Below are positions 34,788 to 44,054 of a stretch of 64,000 nucleotides of DNA, in pieces. This stretch comes from Microbacterium ureisolvens. Lineage in GTDB: Bacteria > Actinomycetota > Actinomycetes > Actinomycetales > Microbacteriaceae. Both the position numbers and the translations under genes were made by a program. The stretch lies in contig NZ_JAEUAX010000001.1 of assembly GCF_019511645.1 (NCBI RefSeq), positions 62,001 to 126,000 on the forward strand. The letters are read 5' to 3'. The notes under the pieces are model-generated. The model saw nothing but the letters and a program-made list of their open reading frames with translations. It made no database searches and was not told where the DNA came from. How positions within the stretch are numbered: the first letter of the stretch is position 1; every line of letters starts with the position of its first letter.

Positions 34788-36479
34788 TCAGGCCCCCGAG
34801 ATCCAGACGGTCGTCTCGCCGGGAAGCTCGCGCCCCTCGAAGTGGTGGCTGGAGAGGGAGTGCGCGCCGCCCTCGGGAAGCTCGTAGGGCGCCTCACCGA
34901 AGTTGGTGAAGACCGTCCACCCGTTCGGGCGGCGGAATCCCAGGACGTCGTCGCGCCCGGTCTTGATCCACTCCAGCGACTCACCCGTCTGCAGCAGCCG
35001 ACGCAGCGCCAGCGCCTGGCGGTACAGCGCCAGCGTCGATCGCGGGTCGCCGTCCTGGACCGATACCGCACACTGGGCGAACCACGACGGCTGCGGCAGG
35101 TGCGCGCCACCGTCACCGAAGCCGTAAGAAGTCCCATCGGCCGACCACGGCAGGGGGACGCGGCATCCGTCTCGGCCGATGTCCTCGCCGGGGCTGCGGT
35201 AGAACGTCGGGTCCTGGCGCTCGGCGTCGGGGATCGACGCGACCTCATGGAGGCCGAGCTCCTCGCCCTGGTAGACGTACGCCGAGCCGGGAAGGCCGAG
35301 CACGAACAGGGTAGCGGCGCGGGCGCGACGCAGGCCGCGCTCGCGATCGAGCACCGGGGTCTTCCCGCCCGACAGCAGCCACTCGTTGCCGTGCTTGCGC
35401 GTCGGCCGCCCCTTCTCGTCGCGCTCGGCGTCGGGCAGGCCGTACCGCGTGGCGTGGCGCACCACGTCGTGGTTCGACAGCACCCACGTCGTCGACGATC
35501 CCGACTTCGCTGCGAGCGCGAGGTTGTCGCCGACGATGCGGCGGAATTGCGCGGCGTCGAAGTCGGCCTCCAGCAGGTCGAAGTTGAACGCCTGGCCCAG
35601 ACTCTCGGCACGCGCGTACAGCGGGATGCGCGAGGGCTCGACCCACGCCTCCGCCACCGCGGTTCGCGGCGGGTCGTACGAGTCGAAGACTTCGCGCCAC
35701 TCCGCGTACACCTCGTGCACATCATCGCGGTCGATCATCGGGTGGTTGCCGTCACGGGGCATCGCGTCGAGCTCGGCCTGCGAGGGGAGCGGGTCGACGA
35801 AGTCCTTCGTCAGCATGTGCGCGACGTCGATGCGGAAGCCGTCCACGCCGCGGTCCGACCAGAAGCGCAGCGTCTTGACGAAGTCGGCGCGCACCTCGGG
35901 GTTCGACCAATCGAGGTCGGGCTGCTCCTTGGCGAAGTTGTGGAAGTACCACTGTCCGTCTGCCACGCGCTCCCACGCCGACCCGCCGAACACCGACACC
36001 CAGTCCGCGGGCGGCTGGGAGCCGTCGGGCCCTGTGCCGTCGCGGAAGATGTACCGCGCGCGGGCGGCCGAACCGCGACCGGCTGCCAGTGCCTCCTGGA
36101 ACCACGCGTGCTGATCCGACGTGTGGTTGGGCACGATGTCGACGACGACCTTGATGCCCGCGCCGTGCAGCGCGGCGAGCATCTCGTCGAAGTCGTCGAG
36201 CGTGCCGAGCCGGGGGTCGACGTCGCGGTAGTCGGCGACGTCGTAGCCGCCGTCTGCCAGCGCCGACGGATAGAACGGGCTCAGCCAGACCGCGTCGACG
36301 CCGAGCTCCTTCAGGTACGGCACGCGGGAGGTCACGCCCTGGATGTCGCCGATGCCGTCGCCGTTCGCATCCGCGAAGCTCCGCGGATACACCTGGTAGA
36401 CCACGGCCTGCCGCCACCAGGCGGGCAGCTCGAGGTCGTTGAGCTTGTTGGTCAGGGGTGCGGAGTGCACAGTCGTCAC
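34788..36479 (-). CDS. GH13 alpha-glucosidase
   Basis: A 563-aa cytosolic glycoside hydrolase that would release glucose from short alpha-glucosides imported by the adjacent ABC transporter. GH13 motifs are DIVPNHTS (residues 114-121), GFRIDVAH with nucleophile Asp 218, AVAEAWVE with acid/base Glu 277, and SNHD with Asp 338. Together with QPDLDWSNPEV these fit the oligo-1,6-glucosidase/alpha-glucosidase group. No signal peptide is present. The start is GTG with GAAAGGA upstream. It is the last gene of the sugar operon. The exact substrate is not predictable. Confidence 0.94.
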   Translation of the reverse strand: MTTVHSAPLTNKLNDLELPAWWRQAVVYQVYPRSFADANGDGIGDIQGVTSRVPYLKELGVDAVWLSPFYPSALADGGYDVADYRDVDPRLGTLDDFDEMLAALHGAGIKVVVDIVPNHTSDQHAWFQEALAAGRGSAARARYIFRDGTGPDGSQPPADWVSVFGGSAWERVADGQWYFHNFAKEQPDLDWSNPEVRADFVKTLRFWSDRGVDGFRIDVAHMLTKDFVDPLPSQAELDAMPRDGNHPMIDRDDVHEVYAEWREVFDSYDPPRTAVAEAWVEPSRIPLYARAESLGQAFNFDLLEADFDAAQFRRIVGDNLALAAKSGSSTTWVLSNHDVVRHATRYGLPDAERDEKGRPTRKHGNEWLLSGGKTPVLDRERGLRRARAATLFVLGLPGSAYVYQGEELGLHEVASIPDAERQDPTFYRSPGEDIGRDGCRVPLPWSADGTSYGFGDGGAHLPQPSWFAQCAVSVQDGDPRSTLALYRQALALRRLLQTGESLEWIKTGRDDVLGFRRPNGWTVFTNFGEAPYELPEGGAHSLSSHHFEGRELPGETTVWISGA

Positions 36480-36551
36480 GGGGACGCGTTTCCTTTCGAG
36501 GTGGTTCTTTTCGGTGGGAATGGGATGCCGCGGGCTCGAGCCGTCGAGGGC

Positions 36552-37469
36552 TCAGCCCTTCACGGCTCCCTGGGTGACGCCTTCCATCACCCATCGCTGG
36601 GTGAAGAGGTAGGCGATGATGGCGGGCGCCATGGCCATGAGGTAGGACGCGAACGACACGTTGTAGTTGTTGCTGAACTGCGTCTGGAAGATGTTCTGCA
36701 CCACCGGCAGCGTCTGCGACGCCGGGTCGGAGATGATGAGCGACGGCATCATGAAGTCGTTCCACGATGCCAGGAACGCGAAGATGCCGACCGTCGCGCT
36801 CATCGGTGCCAGCAGCGGGAACGTCAGGTGCCAGAAGGTCTGCCACGTCGTCGCCCCGTCGATGCGCGCGCTCTCCTCCAGCTCGGAGGGGATCGAGCGC
36901 AGGAATGCGGTGAACAGCAGGACGCTGAAGCTCAGCTGGAACATGATGTGCAGGATCGTCACGCCGACCGGGTTGTCGAGTCCCGCGAGACCCGTCAGCT
37001 GGATCTGCGGGAGCGCGACGACCGGGAACGGCAGGAAGAGCGCCGCGAGCAGGTAGTAGAACGAGTAGCGGAACAGCTTCTTGTCCCAGTTGCGCGAGAT
37101 CGCGAACGACGCGAAGGCCGCGAGGAAGATCGTGCCGGCCACGCTGAAGGCACTCACGAGCACCGAGATGGTGAATGCACGCGGGAAGTTCGTCAGCTCC
37201 CACGCCGTGACGAATCCTTCGATGGTCCATGGCGCCGGCAGCGAGAACGCGTTCCCGTCGACGGCCTGGCTCTGCGTCTTGAACGCCATCGACACCGTGA
37301 CGTAGAGCGGGACGAGCACCGTGAGGCAGCACAGGATCAGCACGATCGTGCCGGACCAGTTCACGCGCTCCATGGCGAAGCGGGAGCGGCCGGGCTTGCG
37401 GACGGAGTCGCCGTCGAGCACGCGCTCGGCGTTGATGTCCTCGACGGCGAGGGCGGCTTGCGTGGACAT
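36552..37469 (-). CDS. Carbohydrate ABC transporter permease (MalG type)
   Basis: A 305-aa inner-membrane permease with six helices. The ATPase-contact loop ESARIDGATTWQTFWHLTFPLLAP and the C-terminus RWVMEGVTQGAVKG are typical of MalG-type subunits. Its ATG overlaps the stop of the partner permease by one base (TGATG). The ATPase subunit is not encoded here, so a shared MsiK-like ATPase elsewhere is likely. Confidence 0.94.
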   Translation of the reverse strand: MSTQAALAVEDINAERVLDGDSVRKPGRSRFAMERVNWSGTIVLILCCLTVLVPLYVTVSMAFKTQSQAVDGNAFSLPAPWTIEGFVTAWELTNFPRAFTISVLVSAFSVAGTIFLAAFASFAISRNWDKKLFRYSFYYLLAALFLPFPVVALPQIQLTGLAGLDNPVGVTILHIMFQLSFSVLLFTAFLRSIPSELEESARIDGATTWQTFWHLTFPLLAPMSATVGIFAFLASWNDFMMPSLIISDPASQTLPVVQNIFQTQFSNNYNVSFASYLMAMAPAIIAYLFTQRWVMEGVTQGAVKG

Positions 37470-38401
37470 CAGAACACGTTCCTTCCGCGAGTGAGACGGA
37501 GTTGAAGGATCGACAGCACGATCACGATGAGGAAGAAGATGGTCGCGTTGGCCATCTGGTAGGCGTAGTCACCGCCGCTGAAGCCGGTGAAGATGGTCAT
37601 CGCGATACTGCGCGTTGCGGTGCCCGGCCCCCCGTTGGTGAGGCCGACGATGATCTCGTAGGCGTTCAGGAAGTTCTTGAAGCCCAGGATGACGTTGATC
37701 ACGACGTAGCCGGCGACGAGCGGCAGCGTGATGCGGAGGAGCTGCGCCACCTTGCCGGCGCCGTCGATGTCGGCCGCCTCGTACACGTCGCCGGGGATCG
37801 ACAGCAGGCCCGCGATGTAGATGAGGAGCGTGCCCGGGATCGCCTGCCACGCGGTGACGATGACGATCGCGATCCACGCGAGGTCGGGGTTCGCCAGGAT
37901 GCTCTCACTCATCCACGGGATGCCCCACGCCTGCCCGAGCGCGGGCACCGAGTTCGAGAACAGGAAGTTGAAGACGTAGGCGATGATGATGCCCGAGATC
38001 ACCATGGGGATCACGAAGATCGCCCGGAGCGGGGTCTTCAGCCGGATGCGCGAGACGAGCCCGACCGCCAGGAGGAAGGCCAGGACGTTGACCACGACCA
38101 CGGTGACGGCCGCGAATCCGAACGTGAAGAAGTAGCTCTGCAGGATCGCCGGGTCGGTGAAGACGGCGATGTAGTTGATGAGGCCGACGAACTCCCAGTC
38201 GCCGAAGCCGATCGAGTTGGTGAAGCTGAAGAAGATGCCGATGATCGCGGGGACCGTGATCGCCAGCGTGAACAGGATGAGCGCCGGGAAAAGGAGGAGG
38301 TAGTAGGTCCCCTCCACCTTCCGGTCCGTGCGCGGCATCGTCGCCGCGCCGGTGCGCCGGCCCGTCTTCGGCGCCGTGACGGCGGCCGTAGTGGTTGCCA
38401 T
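37469..38401 (-). CDS. Carbohydrate ABC transporter permease (MalF type)
   Basis: A 310-aa permease with six helices and the EAA loop EAADIDGAGKVAQLLRITLPLV. The N-terminal ~30 residues are cytosolic and basic. It pairs with the MalG-type subunit, whose start it overlaps. The gene starts 24 bases after the binding-protein stop. Confidence 0.94.
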   Translation of the reverse strand: MATTTAAVTAPKTGRRTGAATMPRTDRKVEGTYYLLLFPALILFTLAITVPAIIGIFFSFTNSIGFGDWEFVGLINYIAVFTDPAILQSYFFTFGFAAVTVVVVNVLAFLLAVGLVSRIRLKTPLRAIFVIPMVISGIIIAYVFNFLFSNSVPALGQAWGIPWMSESILANPDLAWIAIVIVTAWQAIPGTLLIYIAGLLSIPGDVYEAADIDGAGKVAQLLRITLPLVAGYVVINVILGFKNFLNAYEIIVGLTNGGPGTATRSIAMTIFTGFSGGDYAYQMANATIFFLIVIVLSILQLRLTRGRNVF

Positions 38402-38424
38402 GAGTGCGTTCCTCTCGTGTGACG

Positions 38425-39693
38425 CTATTGGCGCAGCGCCAGTCGGGCCCAGTCGGCGTCGAGCCGGGCGAGCGTGCGGTCGGGGTCCTCGCCGGTGACG
38501 ATGCCCTGCATGTAGTTGTCGGTGGGGATGGTCAGCGGGATCGCCTTCGAGGCGCCCTGGTAGAACTTCGCGGAGTCGTAGTACTCCTTCATGCCGAGGA
38601 TGCGCTCGTCCGTGACGGGGGCGGAGTCGGTGGTCGTGCCGTAGCCGAGGAAGGCGGCGTTGTACTCGTCCATGACGTCCTTCTGGAAGAGGTAGCTCAG
38701 GAAGTCGCGCGCCCCCTCCTTCTGGTCGGACGCCTCGGGGATCCACGCGGCGAGGTCGATGTTGACCCGCACATTGTTGTCGTCGGGGTCGTCGGTCATC
38801 GGCAGCGGGAACGTGCCGAGGTCCAGGTCGGGGTCGGTCTTGTCGATCTCGCCGAACGCCCACGGCCCCTGCAGGTACATCGCCGCTTCCTCCTTGGCGA
38901 AGGCGAGGTTGCCGTCGCCGTAGCCGCGGCTCGCAGCATCCTCGTTCGTGTAGTTCTCCGTCAGCTGCACCATGCGGTCGACCGGGTCGGCCATGGTCTT
39001 CTGGAACGACACGGGAGAGTCGGGGCCGACCTCGGTGCCGAGCTCGTTCATCTCGTCGTAGAAGGCGGCCACGTCGACCTCGCCGCCCACCGTGTAGTCG
39101 AACCAGCCTTGGCCGACTGTCCACGGGTCCTTGAAGGTGGCGTAGAACGGCGTGATGCCGGCTTCCTTGAGCGCGTCGCAGACGGCGATGAGCTCGTCCC
39201 ACGTCGTGGGCACCTCGAGACCTTGCTCTTCGAAGATGCGCTTGTTGTAGATGACGGATGCCGCCATCACGGAGTACGGCAGCACGCTGGTGCGCCCGGG
39301 GTAGGTGGCGTACTGGTCGACGAGGTCCTGCACCTCGGGGAGGATGCGGTCGGCCTCGGGCATGTCGCTCAGGTCGCTGAGGGCGCCGCGCTCCATGAAG
39401 CGCGCCATCTCCATGTTGTAGTTGAGCAGGCCGAGATCGGGCGGGTTTCCGCGGAGGAAGCCGGCCTGCAGGTTCGAAGACGTGTCGAAGACGACCTCGA
39501 CCTCGTCCTGGCCGGCGTTGTACTCCTCGATCAGATCGCGGAAGTAGGGGATAGCTTCGGGCTTGCTGAGGTGGAACCTCACCTCGGCGGGCCCGGACGA
39601 CGCGGCGGCGCACGCGACGAGCGTGCTCCCGGCGATCGCGAGGGCGGCGGCCGCTGCGCAGGCGCGGCGGACGGTGACGGATGCTGCAGGCAC
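38425..39693 (-). CDS. Extracellular solute-binding lipoprotein (sugar ABC transporter)
   Basis: A 422-aa family-1 solute-binding protein anchored as a lipoprotein: hydrophobic signal then LVAC lipobox at about residue 28. The mature part has features such as YNAGQDEVEVVFDTS and AMYLQGPWAF common to this family. I chose GTG at 39693, which has AAAGGA 7 bases upstream and gives a normal signal peptide; the frame is open further upstream but would add an unlikely extension. It is the first gene of the operon with two permeases and a GH13 enzyme. Confidence 0.93.
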   Translation of the reverse strand: MPAASVTVRRACAAAAALAIAGSTLVACAAASSGPAEVRFHLSKPEAIPYFRDLIEEYNAGQDEVEVVFDTSSNLQAGFLRGNPPDLGLLNYNMEMARFMERGALSDLSDMPEADRILPEVQDLVDQYATYPGRTSVLPYSVMAASVIYNKRIFEEQGLEVPTTWDELIAVCDALKEAGITPFYATFKDPWTVGQGWFDYTVGGEVDVAAFYDEMNELGTEVGPDSPVSFQKTMADPVDRMVQLTENYTNEDAASRGYGDGNLAFAKEEAAMYLQGPWAFGEIDKTDPDLDLGTFPLPMTDDPDDNNVRVNIDLAAWIPEASDQKEGARDFLSYLFQKDVMDEYNAAFLGYGTTTDSAPVTDERILGMKEYYDSAKFYQGASKAIPLTIPTDNYMQGIVTGEDPDRTLARLDADWARLALRQ

Positions 39694-39811
39694 GACGTTG
39701 TCCTTTTCCGTGGGCGTGGGTGACACGTTGCTTCGGTGATTAGATTTAGCGACCGAATCAATTCGTTGTCCACCATAATGACGGAGGAACCCGCGAGAGG
39801 CAAGGGGCTTG
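39694..39811. promoter_or_regulatory. Divergent promoter region between sugar operon and ROK regulator
   Basis: 118 bases with an AT-rich core (39733-39780) unusual for this genome. It contains a short TCGGT-N14-ACCGA symmetry (39735-39758) that could be the ROK operator. I could not fix the -35/-10 pairs. Confidence 0.4.
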
Positions 39812-41026
39812 ATGTCACAATCGCTGCTCACTCCCACAGCGCTGCGCCGAGCGAGCCTCGACGCCGTACTGGGGTTCGCCTGGGACGCCGACGCCTTCAC
39901 CGCGTCGGATGTGCTCGATGTGGTGGGTATCACGAGGACGACGGCGATCGATGTCATCGACGAGCTCGTTGCGCGGAGGATGCTGGCGGAACTGCCGAAC
40001 GCTCGGGCGGCAGGGGATTATCGCAAGGGGCGGCCGGCGCGCCGTTTCGCGTTCCGGCCCGATGCCGGATTCCTGATCGGGGTCGACGCCGGACAATCGC
40101 GCCTCACCGTCACGGTGGCGGATCTGCGCGGGCAGAGCCGAGCGGTGCGTCACCTCCTCCTCGACCCCGAGATGGATGCGGCCGACGTTCGCCGAGCGGC
40201 GGCGTCGCGAGTGGTCGACGAGACTCTCGCCCAGGCGCAGCTCTCGCGCGCCGACGTCGTGGCTCTGGTCGTCGGCGTGCCTGCGCCGGTCGACAGGAAC
40301 GGGATCTCGCCGCCGCACCGCGACGGCTTCTGGCGCAGGATGAACCCCGACTTCGCTGAGCTTTTCGGCGCATGGGCGCCCATCGTGCGGGTTGAGAACG
40401 ACGCGTCACTCGCCGCGGTTGCGGAGCGGGCCGTCGGTGCAGCGGTCGGGTACGACGACTTCGTGACCCTCCTCGCGGGCGACCGCCTCGGTGCCGGCGT
40501 GTGGACCGACGGACGGCTGCTGCGCGGTGCGCACGGCGGGGCCGCCGAGACGGTCGCCTTCGACCACGTGCGCGGGGTCGATGGGGCGTGGGGCCTCGGT
40601 CACCGAGCCGCAGCGCTTGCCCGCCGAGCTCTTGCGGATGGTTCGCTGCCGGCCTCGAGCGGCCTTCGCGAGCTGGACCCTGCCGAGGTGGACGGAAAGA
40701 CGGTGCTCTCCCTGGCGGCGGATGGTGACGAGGGTGCACGCGAGATCGCGGGCCAGGTGGGGGAGACGCTGGCGATCGTCGCCGGCGTGTTCGGCAGTCT
40801 CTTCGATTCACGCCTCATCGTCGTCTCAGGCGCGGTGGCGGCCGGTGCGGGCCCGGTGATCTCGGCCGCTCTGGATGCGCTCCCGGAGGAGCTCGACCTC
40901 CCGGCGCCGGAGATCGTCGCTTCGTCGCTGGGCGCTGACATCGTGTCGGTCGGCGCCGTGCGCGCCGCCGTCGAGGCGGCGCGCACGGGCCTTCTCGATC
41001 TGCCTCGGTTCGTCGTGACCGGCTGA
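39812..41026 (+). CDS. ROK family transcriptional regulator
   Basis: A 404-aa ROK repressor: N-terminal winged HTH (~15-65, SDVLDVVGITRTTAIDVIDEL) followed by the ROK sugar-kinase-like domain with IGVDAGQSRLTV and VENDASLAAVAE. The usual zinc-binding CxCGxxGC motif of the ROK core is absent, so sugar binding may differ. The ATG at 39812 has AAGGGG upstream. It is divergent from the sugar operon, which it probably represses until an oligosaccharide appears. Confidence 0.9.
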   Translation: MSQSLLTPTALRRASLDAVLGFAWDADAFTASDVLDVVGITRTTAIDVIDELVARRMLAELPNARAAGDYRKGRPARRFAFRPDAGFLIGVDAGQSRLTVTVADLRGQSRAVRHLLLDPEMDAADVRRAAASRVVDETLAQAQLSRADVVALVVGVPAPVDRNGISPPHRDGFWRRMNPDFAELFGAWAPIVRVENDASLAAVAERAVGAAVGYDDFVTLLAGDRLGAGVWTDGRLLRGAHGGAAETVAFDHVRGVDGAWGLGHRAAALARRALADGSLPASSGLRELDPAEVDGKTVLSLAADGDEGAREIAGQVGETLAIVAGVFGSLFDSRLIVVSGAVAAGAGPVISAALDALPEELDLPAPEIVASSLGADIVSVGAVRAAVEAARTGLLDLPRFVVTG

Positions 41027-41033
41027 CTCGGCG

Positions 41034-42383
41034 TCAGTGGCGCACCGCCTGCAGGTGGTGGGCAGCCCCGTACTGCGCCACGTTCACGCCGAGCCGCTGT
41101 GCCTCGACGTCACCGTGGTGGAAGTGCAGGCCGGCCCAGATGCGGGCGTCGATCAGCTCGGCACACGGCTGCGAGAACGTCTGGAACGTGCGCGTCCGCG
41201 GTTCGCCCGCGACGAGCAGGGCGGAGGTGCTCGTCATCTGGAAGCCGCCTGCGACCACGTCGCCGAAGAACATCCGCAGCACCGTCGAGTGGGCGCCATC
41301 GAGGCAGTTGTGGCCGGATGGGTGCTCCGGATACGGCGCCGTGATCAGCGCGGTCCACCCCGTGTCGGCCGTCGTCGCCTCGTTGCCGTCCTCGCCGGCG
41401 CGCGGGATCGCGTTCCACGGCCGCCAGAAGTCGTAGTAGTACTTGTCGCTCCAGCAGGTGATCGCCGCGTCCGCGCCGCTCAGGTTCTGGAGGGCGAGCA
41501 GCCTCGCGGCGTCGGCCGCGCTGAGGTCGTTCCGCGTGATGAGCTGCCGCGCGACATCGTTCCAGGCGAGGATCGGTGGCCACTGCCACCACTTCGCGAT
41601 GTAGGTCTGGTCCGCCGTTCGGGTGGATCCCGTTGCTCGGCCCAGGTTCAGCACCTGGTTGAACTCTGCCGCGTATTCCGGGCTGTCGAGCGCCAGCGGC
41701 GGTGCCGAGCGGAACTGCTCGGCGCTGTCGACGAGGAACGGCTCGACGCCGCCCACCCATGGAGTGGGGTCGAGAACCTCCTGACCCGACGAGTTGAGCA
41801 GCGGCGACCAGTGCCCAGGCCGAGGATCGCGCACCCACTGCGACGGTCCGAAGCGCCCGTCGTCCTGCCGCGCGTGCAGCATCGCGTCCGCTGCCGCGAG
41901 GCCCGCGGCGATGCCCTGGTCCTTGAACGATTCGGCGACGACGATGGCGTTGATCGAGGTCGTGTACTCCGTGTCGAGCGCCGCCAGGAGTCCGGCCCTG
42001 CCCGGGAACGGCGCGAGCTCGGGCGCGGTGGATACGAGGTGGGTCAGCACCTCGTAGGCCGCGGTGGCCACCGCGGCCTCGATCGACGCCTTCGCCCCGA
42101 ACCGCTGCTTGAGCACGTACGGCTGATACTGCTTCGTCCCGATCGCAGCGACGGCGTCGTACACGGCGCCCTGCGTCATACCCATGTTGATCTGGAACGC
42201 GGGTGGCGCTCCGCCGTCGGCCCCGGGAATGGCGGCGAGCGTATTGGCCGCCACCTCATTCCACTCCACGACCGCTGTGGCGTCCGTCTGTGTCGGCGGT
42301 GCGGCTGACGCGCCGGCGGCTCCGAGTGCGACCGACGCGAAGAGCGCGGCCGCGACGAGGGCGATGGATCGACGAGTATTCAT
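41034..42383 (-). CDS. Exported vanadium-dependent haloperoxidase-like (PAP2 superfamily) protein
   Basis: A 449-aa protein with a signal peptide (about 1-27, cleavage near ASAA). It carries the three PAP2/vanadate-site motifs in order: Lys and Arg in SDKYYYDFWRPWNAI, PSGH in YPEHPSGHNC, and Arg-x6-His in ARIWAGLHFHHGD. These residues bind vanadate or phosphate, so it could be a haloperoxidase or a phosphatase. The ATG at 42383 has GAGG upstream. It is convergent with the ROK gene, with a 7-base gap. Confidence 0.88.
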   Translation of the reverse strand: MNTRRSIALVAAALFASVALGAAGASAAPPTQTDATAVVEWNEVAANTLAAIPGADGGAPPAFQINMGMTQGAVYDAVAAIGTKQYQPYVLKQRFGAKASIEAAVATAAYEVLTHLVSTAPELAPFPGRAGLLAALDTEYTTSINAIVVAESFKDQGIAAGLAAADAMLHARQDDGRFGPSQWVRDPRPGHWSPLLNSSGQEVLDPTPWVGGVEPFLVDSAEQFRSAPPLALDSPEYAAEFNQVLNLGRATGSTRTADQTYIAKWWQWPPILAWNDVARQLITRNDLSAADAARLLALQNLSGADAAITCWSDKYYYDFWRPWNAIPRAGEDGNEATTADTGWTALITAPYPEHPSGHNCLDGAHSTVLRMFFGDVVAGGFQMTSTSALLVAGEPRTRTFQTFSQPCAELIDARIWAGLHFHHGDVEAQRLGVNVAQYGAAHHLQAVRH

Positions 42384-42475
42384 GACCAACCTCGCAGTGG
42401 GGATCTGAGGCGAAGGCTCGGGTAGCCTGCTTCACTGTCCCACTGGAGCGCGTGGGCGTCGATCCGGCATAGCCC

Positions 42476-43051
42476 TTAGGGAGTACCACCGGTCTGCTCC
42501 TCGGGCGGGCATCTCGGCCCGCGCGGATAACCGCCACCTTGGTCCGGACAGACGCCGAGGGTCAGCAGGTAGGACTCCAGGAGTTCGCGGGTGCTGCCGA
42601 ACGGCGCGAGCAGGGGATCCTGCTCCGAAAGCCATACCGCGTAGACGACCGGCATCGTGAATCGACCTCCGAACACGAACGCCGCTGTTCCTTCGTTGAA
42701 CGGCACGAGCAGCGCTGGGTGGCAGTCCATCCGCTCGATGCACAGCGCGACGCCCCGGTCCGGGATCGCGGTGCAGGGGGAGAGGCCGTGGCGCTCGCAG
42801 TATCCCGTCGCCCACGCGGCCAGACGTTTCGGGTCCGTCCCGGGTGTGAATCCGAGGCCGATGGGGTCGATGGTGACGAAGTCCGGACTGTCGGCGTTCG
42901 GAGGCGAAGGCTGCACCTGCTCCGCCGCCGGAGGCGCAGGAACGTGCCACTGACCAGCCCGTGGCGGCGGATCCGGGAATGAGGGCGGGCTGCAGCCCGC
43001 CAGAAGCAGCACGGCCCCCAGCGTCACCACGCATCGTCCCCAGGCGAGCAC
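42476..43051 (-). CDS. Putative lipoprotein of unknown function
   Basis: A 191-aa protein starting with a hydrophobic signal and lipobox LLAGC at about residue 19, then a Pro-rich stretch and a globular domain with six cysteines. I chose GTG at 43051 because AGGGAG lies 6 bases upstream; ATGs at 43057 and 43123 are in frame but poorly spaced from that site. I recognise no family. It lies downstream of the LysR-HTH gene on the same strand, with a 145-base gap in which I see nothing else. Confidence 0.7.
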   Translation of the reverse strand: MLAWGRCVVTLGAVLLLAGCSPPSFPDPPPRAGQWHVPAPPAAEQVQPSPPNADSPDFVTIDPIGLGFTPGTDPKRLAAWATGYCERHGLSPCTAIPDRGVALCIERMDCHPALLVPFNEGTAAFVFGGRFTMPVVYAVWLSEQDPLLAPFGSTRELLESYLLTLGVCPDQGGGYPRGPRCPPEEQTGGTP

Positions 43052-43196
43052 GGTCATCTCCCTGGGCGCGACGGTAGACCTGCGGCGGCGAGCGCGCAAG
43101 GTGCCGTATCGCCCGACCAGCATCCGGAGGAGGACTGGGCAACGGCGCGCCGCCGTCCGCGCCGCCGAGCTGTCGTCCTGCGAACGCTCGAGGCGC

Positions 43197-43547
43197 CTAG
43201 CGGCCCTGCCGCTTCTTGTACGGCTTCGGCTGGCCCTTGACGATGGGGGCGCGCCCCTTGCCCTTCGAGGCCTTGGCCTTACCGCCCGTGGGTGCCTGCG
43301 GTGTGGGTGCGGGAGCCGGAGCCTGGGCGATCCGCGTCCTGGCTTCTTCGAGCAGCAGCGCCCCCGGCGCAGTCAGCGACCAGTTCGGCTTGCTGCGGGT
43401 GAAAAGCGGTTGTCCGACCTCGGCTTCGAGCTTCTCGATCGTCGAGTACAGCGACGCCAGCGGCACGCCGAGCTCGTCGGCCGCGCGCGGAACGTGGAGT
43501 CCTTGATCGACGATGGCGACGAACCGCTGCAGCTCACTGATCTTCAC
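43197..43547 (-). CDS. LysR-type HTH-only DNA-binding protein with basic tail
   Basis: A 116-aa protein. Residues ~1-65 match the LysR winged HTH (ELQRFVAIVDQGLHVPRAADELGVPLASLYSTIEKLE, then LFTR). The effector-binding domain of LysR proteins is absent. Instead there is an Ala/Pro linker and a Lys/Arg-rich tail (GKAKASKGKG... KPYKKRQGR). I chose GTG at 43547, which has GGAAGG 6 bases upstream. It may act as a small nucleoid-type or architectural DNA-binding protein; this is inference. Confidence 0.8.
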   Translation of the reverse strand: MKISELQRFVAIVDQGLHVPRAADELGVPLASLYSTIEKLEAEVGQPLFTRSKPNWSLTAPGALLLEEARTRIAQAPAPAPTPQAPTGGKAKASKGKGRAPIVKGQPKPYKKRQGR

Positions 43548-43649
43548 GGGCAACCTTCCGCTCGCCGGGACACCTCAAGTCTGCCCGACGCGACAGCGCA
43601 CGGCGCGTCGAACGGCACCCCGGCGCGCGTCGTCTACGAGACTGACGGA

Positions 43650-44051
43650 ATGCCCCTCGTCGATCACCTCGGCATCACCGTCGAGGACCTGCCCCGGGCG
43701 GTCGCCCAGTTCGACGCGGTGCTCACTGCGCTCGGAATGAAGCGCACTGACGGTGACAACGGGGTCGCGTGGTACCGAGAGGACGAGACCGAGATCATCC
43801 TCCTGCCGGCGCGGGAGGCGGGGACGGGCCCGCACCGGCACGGGACCGTCGGCTGGCAGCACCTGGCGTTCGCGGTGGACTCCCGCGACGAGGTAGACCG
43901 GCTTCACGCGATCGCGCTCGCCGCGGGGTGGAGCGCGGTGCGCGATCCCAAGCCGTACCCGCGCTTCAGCGAGCGCTACTACGCGTCTTTCGTCGAGGAC
44001 GAGAACGGCATCCGCATGGAGTTCATGCACAATCCTCCGAAGCCGAGGTAG
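43650..44051 (+). CDS. VOC/glyoxalase-superfamily protein
   Basis: A 133-aa vicinal-oxygen-chelate protein with two beta-alpha-beta-beta-beta modules: VDHLGITVEDLPRAVAQFDAVL at the start and WQHLAFAVDSRDEVDRLH in the middle, ending GIRMEFMHNPPKPR. Putative metal ligands are His 6, His near 74 and Glu in RMEF. The reaction is unknown. The ATG at 43650 begins the family-conserved start. Its stop is directly followed by a truncated oxidoreductase frame. Confidence 0.88.
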   Translation: MPLVDHLGITVEDLPRAVAQFDAVLTALGMKRTDGDNGVAWYREDETEIILLPAREAGTGPHRHGTVGWQHLAFAVDSRDEVDRLHAIALAAGWSAVRDPKPYPRFSERYYASFVEDENGIRMEFMHNPPKPR

Positions 44052-44054
44052 TGA

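Noticed and set aside
34731..37505. 924-codon plus-strand ORF
   Set aside because: It is the antisense shadow of the GH13 and MalG-type genes, which carry catalytic and membrane motifs; the ORF itself is low-complexity and Arg-rich.
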